Made by a program: the position numbers and the translations under genes
Assembly (NCBI GenBank): GCA_034211175.1
Contig: JAXHUH010000217.1
Span: 1 to 15,657, forward strand
DNA length: 15,657 nt
Source of the DNA: JAXHUH01 sp034211175
GTDB lineage: Bacteria > Actinomycetota > Acidimicrobiia > Acidimicrobiales > CAIXPF01
Direction: 5' to 3'
Notes under the pieces: model-generated
Databases searched by the model: none
Seen by the model: the letters and a program-made list of their open reading frames with translations, nothing else
What the model was told of the DNA's origin: nothing
Shown here: positions 12,895 to 15,657 of the stretch, piece after piece
Numbering within the stretch: the first letter of the stretch is position 1
Layout of the letters: every line of letters starts with the position of its first letter

Positions 12895-14250
12895 GTGACC
12901 ACCACACCGACGTTCACCCAACGCCTCCGCGCCGCCCGAACGCCGGCGTGGTCCGCGCTCGTGGCGGCGATCATCACCCAGATCGCCTCCGCACCCGGCC
13001 AGACGGTCGGGGTCTCGGTGTTCGTCGACCACCTGATCGACGACCTCGACCTGACCCGATCGACGGTGTCGGGCGCCTACCTCGTCGGCACGCTCACCGG
13101 CGCGATCTCGATGCCGGTCGCCGGGCGGTTGATCGACCGGCGCGGCCTGCGGTGGGCGACGCTCGCGTTCAGCGGCGGCTTCGGCACCGTCCTCATGGCG
13201 ATGGGCGGCGTCACCGGGCTGGTCACGCTGACCATCGGCTTCGGGTTCACCCGGATGCTCGGCCAGGGTGCGCTGTCACTGACGTCGACGACGACGGTTG
13301 CGGTGTGGTTCGAGGAGCGGCGGGGCTGGGCGATGGGCCTGCAGGGCGCGCTCGGCGGCGGTGCCATGTCGCTGGTGCCGCTGGCGTCGGCCGCCGTCGT
13401 CGGCGGCGTCGGCTGGCGCATGGCGTGGGTCGTGCTCGGCTGCGCCGTCTGGGCGGTGATGGTCCCGCTCGGCCTGTTCGTGGTGCGCAACCCGCCGGGG
13501 TTCGGGCCCGTCCCCGGGGCGTCGGACCACGCCGATCCGCCGGACGGCAGCGCATCGGGTGACCCCGTGATCGCTCCCGCGACGGCCGACGCGACCACGA
13601 CCGACCGAACCGCGACCGACCGAACGACGACCGATCGGACCGCGGCCGACCCGTCGATGGCCGAGATCCTGCGCCATCCGGCCTTCCTCGTCGTGGTCGG
13701 CGCGGTGTCCCTGTCGGCCCTCGTCGGCACCGCGCTCATCTTCCACCAGGTGGACGTGCTCGGTCGGCAGGGACTGAGCGAGGTCGAGGCCGCGGCCAAC
13801 TTCGTGCCGCAGACGGTGGCGACGATCGCCGCGGCGCTGACGATGGGCCGCCTGGCCGACCGGCTGAAGCCGCGCTGGTTGCTGGCATCGTCGATCCTCG
13901 GCCTCGCCCTGGCTCCCCTCGCCGTCGGGCTGGTGTCCGGCCGGCTGACCGCCGCGCTGTACGGGATCCTCCTCGGCGGTTCGGGCGGCGCGATCCGCAC
14001 GCTCGAGGGGGTCGTGCTCCCCCGCTGGTTCGGCCTCGGCCGCATCGGCGAGCTGCGTGGCGTCGTCATGGCCGCCGGCGTCGGCGGGTCCGCCATCGGC
14101 CCCGCGATGCTGTCGGTCGGCGCCGACCTGACCGGCGGCTACGGGGTGACGCTGTGGGTCTTCGCCGCGGCCGCGCTCGTGCTGGCGGCCGCGGCCGTTC
14201 TCGTCCAGGAGCCGGCCCGGCCGGCAGGGGGTGGACCCGGCGGGACCTGA
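12895..14250 (+). CDS. Major facilitator superfamily transporter
   Basis: 451-residue inner-membrane transporter with about 12 hydrophobic segments in two halves. The first half includes an MFS-like loop after TM2 (GRLIDRRGLRWAT, equivalent of the GxxxDRxGRR motif), repeated in the second half as GRLADRLKPRW. A hydrophilic central loop (about 200-260) separates the halves and holds a pentapeptide repeat. The opening, with TM1 followed by GVSVFVDHLIDDLDLTRSTVSGAYLVGTL, resembles the monocarboxylate/oxalate-formate antiporter-like branch, so an organic-acid substrate is a guess. The GTG start at 12895 has GAGGGGGG (12882-12889) five bases upstream, a strong ribosome-binding site. The gene is monocistronic or continues into the sigma gene after 95 bp. 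The C-terminus is Pro/Gly-rich. Confidence 0.9.
   Translation: MTTTPTFTQRLRAARTPAWSALVAAIITQIASAPGQTVGVSVFVDHLIDDLDLTRSTVSGAYLVGTLTGAISMPVAGRLIDRRGLRWATLAFSGGFGTVLMAMGGVTGLVTLTIGFGFTRMLGQGALSLTSTTTVAVWFEERRGWAMGLQGALGGGAMSLVPLASAAVVGGVGWRMAWVVLGCAVWAVMVPLGLFVVRNPPGFGPVPGASDHADPPDGSASGDPVIAPATADATTTDRTATDRTTTDRTAADPSMAEILRHPAFLVVVGAVSLSALVGTALIFHQVDVLGRQGLSEVEAAANFVPQTVATIAAALTMGRLADRLKPRWLLASSILGLALAPLAVGLVSGRLTAALYGILLGGSGGAIRTLEGVVLPRWFGLGRIGELRGVVMAAGVGGSAIGPAMLSVGADLTGGYGVTLWVFAAAALVLAAAAVLVQEPARPAGGGPGGT
13597..13641 (+). repeat. In-frame 15-bp repeat (three copies) in the MFS central loop
   Basis: Three 15-bp units at 13597, 13612 and 13627 encode TTDRT, ATDRT and TTDRT, residues 235-249, in the cytoplasmic linker between the two halves of the MFS transporter. 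The copies keep the reading frame and differ mainly at silent positions in the third unit, which points to an old expansion that has been tolerated. A fourth, degenerate unit (AADP) follows. Confidence 0.85.
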
Positions 14251-14345
14251 CCGGCGCGACGGTCACGTCCCCTGGCGTCCGGCCGGAGGTCCCGCCATCT
14301 TCCCGCCGAGAGGTCAACTCCCGGCGGCAACTGCCGACTCTGAGC

Positions 14346-14903
14346 ATGGTGACGGGCGCGGCGGTGGAGGACGAGGTCTTCAGCGACCTCCTGCATCGGG
14401 CCCAGATCGGTGAGCCCGCCGGCTACGACGGCCTCGTGGGCCTCGTGGACCGGCGCCTCGTCGGCTTCGCCCGCGCCCGCGGTGCGGACGACCCCGAGGG
14501 CCTGGCGAACGAGGTGCTGGTCGTGGTCTGCCGCTCCGTCGGGACCTTCGCCGGCAACGCGGCCCAGTTCCGCGCCTGGGTGTTCACCATCGCCCGGAAC
14601 CGGCTGGTCGACGAGCGACGTCGCTTCGGTCGAAGGGTCCACGCCCTTCCGGTCGACCCCTCGACGATGCCCGAGGCCGGCTACGCGGACGACGGCTTCG
14701 CGGCCGTCGGTGCCCACGAGCGGCTCTCCGAGCTGCTCGCACCACTCACCGACGAACAGCGGGAGGTCCTGGTGCTTCGCATCGTGGCGGAGCTGAGCGT
14801 CGAGGAGACCGCGGCGGCCACCGGCCGCCAACCGGGCGCCGTGCGGGCGTTGCAGCACCGCGCGCTCCGCCAGCTCCGCTCCCAGCTCTCGGTGCAGGAG
14901 TGA
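14346..14903 (+). CDS. ECF-type RNA polymerase sigma factor
   Basis: 185-residue sigma-70-family regulator. Region 2 spans about 12-93 and includes AQFRAWVFTIARNRLVDERRR (73-93), the usual core-binding and -10-recognising helix. A variable linker (94-125) follows. Region 4 spans about 128-182, with LTDEQREVLVLRIVAELSVEETAAATG (134-160) and then GAVRALQHRALRQLR, a typical helix-turn-helix for -35 recognition. ATG 14346 gives normal length; GTG 14349 is an alternative, and no clear ribosome-binding site precedes either. The region 2 sequence is divergent but the fold is clear. The gene is followed after 3 bp by a membrane protein gene whose ribosome-binding site (AGGAG, 14896-14900) lies inside this gene's end, so the two are co-expressed and probably functionally linked. 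Confidence 0.93.
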   Translation: MVTGAAVEDEVFSDLLHRAQIGEPAGYDGLVGLVDRRLVGFARARGADDPEGLANEVLVVVCRSVGTFAGNAAQFRAWVFTIARNRLVDERRRFGRRVHALPVDPSTMPEAGYADDGFAAVGAHERLSELLAPLTDEQREVLVLRIVAELSVEETAAATGRQPGAVRALQHRALRQLRSQLSVQE

Positions 14904-14906
14904 GAC

Positions 14907-15657
14907 GTGGCACACGACGACCACCCCGACCACCGGCCGATCAGCGAGTCCGGGCGCGGCGCGACCGCGGCCGACCCGATCGATGCCGTGCTCGCCGGCG
15001 AGGACGGTGACGACCTGGCGGCGATCGCGACGCTCGTCGCCGATCTGCGCACCGCCTACGTGCCGGACCAACCGCTGCGCCACTCCCCCGAGCTCGCCGC
15101 GTTCACCCGGGGGCCCTCGGCAGCGACCGCCGAGGGGGCGACGGTCGCCGGCATCGACCGGAGGCGACGGCTGCCAGCGGCCGCGGCGGTGACCGCCGTC
15201 GCGGGCAAGGTCCTGCTCGGCGGGGCGCTCGCCGCGGCGACGGTCGGCGGCCTCCACGCCGCGGACGTCATCGACGTCGGCGACCTGCTCGGGCTCCACG
15301 ACGCGCCGGTGGGCACACCGGCGTCGGACGGCGATCGGTCGCCCGGCGACGACGGCCCCGGACCGGCGCCCGGTGCGCCCGGTTCCACCGGCCCGAACGG
15401 CTCGGCGGACGGGGACACGACCGTTCCCGACGCCCCAGCCGCCGACGAGGGGCCCGGAGCCCCGTCGCCGAGTGCGCCACCGGCCGCGCAACCCGGGGCG
15501 ATCGACGATGGGCCGCCCGTCGCGGCGCCCTCGTCGACGTCGCCGACGGCCGGGCCGGGCGACGCGGAGCCGGCAACCGCCGGGTCGGGCACCACCGGCC
15601 CCACCACGACGACCGTGGCGGGCCCGGTGAACCCGGGCGGCGGCGCGACACCGGCCG
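14907..15657 (+). CDS. Single-pass membrane protein downstream of the sigma factor, possible anti-sigma (3' end off window)
   Basis: The GTG at 14907 opens 250 codons without a stop up to the window end. The chosen start has AGGAG six bases upstream, within the sigma gene. Residues 1-84 form an acidic, probably cytoplasmic N-terminus including DAVLAGEDGDDLAAIATLVADLRTAYV (26-52). A basic RRRR (85-88) precedes one hydrophobic segment (about 90-117), leaving the rest outside. From about 132 on the chain is almost entirely Pro, Gly, Ala, Ser, Thr and Asp, ending in TTTTVAGPVNPGGG at the edge. The place, coupling and topology suit a membrane-bound regulator of the sigma factor. However, there is no HxxxCxxC zinc anti-sigma motif and no recognised domain, so the anti-sigma role is inference. 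Confidence 0.7.
   Translation, partial: MAHDDHPDHRPISESGRGATAADPIDAVLAGEDGDDLAAIATLVADLRTAYVPDQPLRHSPELAAFTRGPSAATAEGATVAGIDRRRRLPAAAAVTAVAGKVLLGGALAAATVGGLHAADVIDVGDLLGLHDAPVGTPASDGDRSPGDDGPGPAPGAPGSTGPNGSADGDTTVPDAPAADEGPGAPSPSAPPAAQPGAIDDGPPVAAPSSTSPTAGPGDAEPATAGSGTTGPTTTTVAGPVNPGGGATPA

Overview
The window comes from a very GC-rich genome whose codons end overwhelmingly in G or C. It has GTG starts, ATGA stop/start overlaps, an MMPL exporter and several crotonase-type lipid genes. This suggests an actinobacterium; an Acidimicrobiia-like lineage is possible, but I cannot fix the genus by reading. No rRNA, tRNA, CRISPR array or insertion sequence was seen. Both ends cut through genes.

Left part (1-4983): a CUT2 (ribose/rhamnose/AI-2 type) sugar ABC importer on the minus strand, in the order ATPase, permease, permease. 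All three genes are joined by 4-base ATGA overlaps. The second permease frame runs without a stop into a 21-bp tandem repeat at the window edge, where it reads as a WLSPYPM-like heptad. A DeoR-family repressor diverges from the operon across a 511-bp intergenic region. That region carries two TGTGA/TCACA inverted repeats and a possible 27-codon leader ORF that overlaps the deoR start.

Middle part (5000-12196): a 59-residue membrane protein gene, a double-hotdog thioesterase-like gene, a TetR regulator and an NAD-type short-chain dehydrogenase, all on the minus strand. Divergent from these are an MMPL/RND exporter and two enoyl-CoA hydratase/isomerase paralogs on the plus strand. The 306-bp dehydrogenase/exporter intergenic region holds three copies of one palindrome (TAGCCG-NN-CGGCTA). 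Two of them overlap candidate -10 boxes in the same geometry. The likely picture is a TetR-controlled divergon for a lipid or acyl-CoA process: the regulator is co-transcribed with the dehydrogenase and controls both directions. Neither crotonase keeps both catalytic glutamates of enoyl-CoA hydratase.

Right part (12197-15657): a small four-CxxC zinc-ribbon protein (minus) with an unexplained coding-like stretch behind its stop codon, an MFS transporter with an in-frame pentapeptide repeat in its central loop, an ECF sigma factor, and, 3 bases downstream, a single-pass membrane protein with a long Pro/Gly/Ala/Thr-rich tail that leaves the window and may be the sigma factor's partner.
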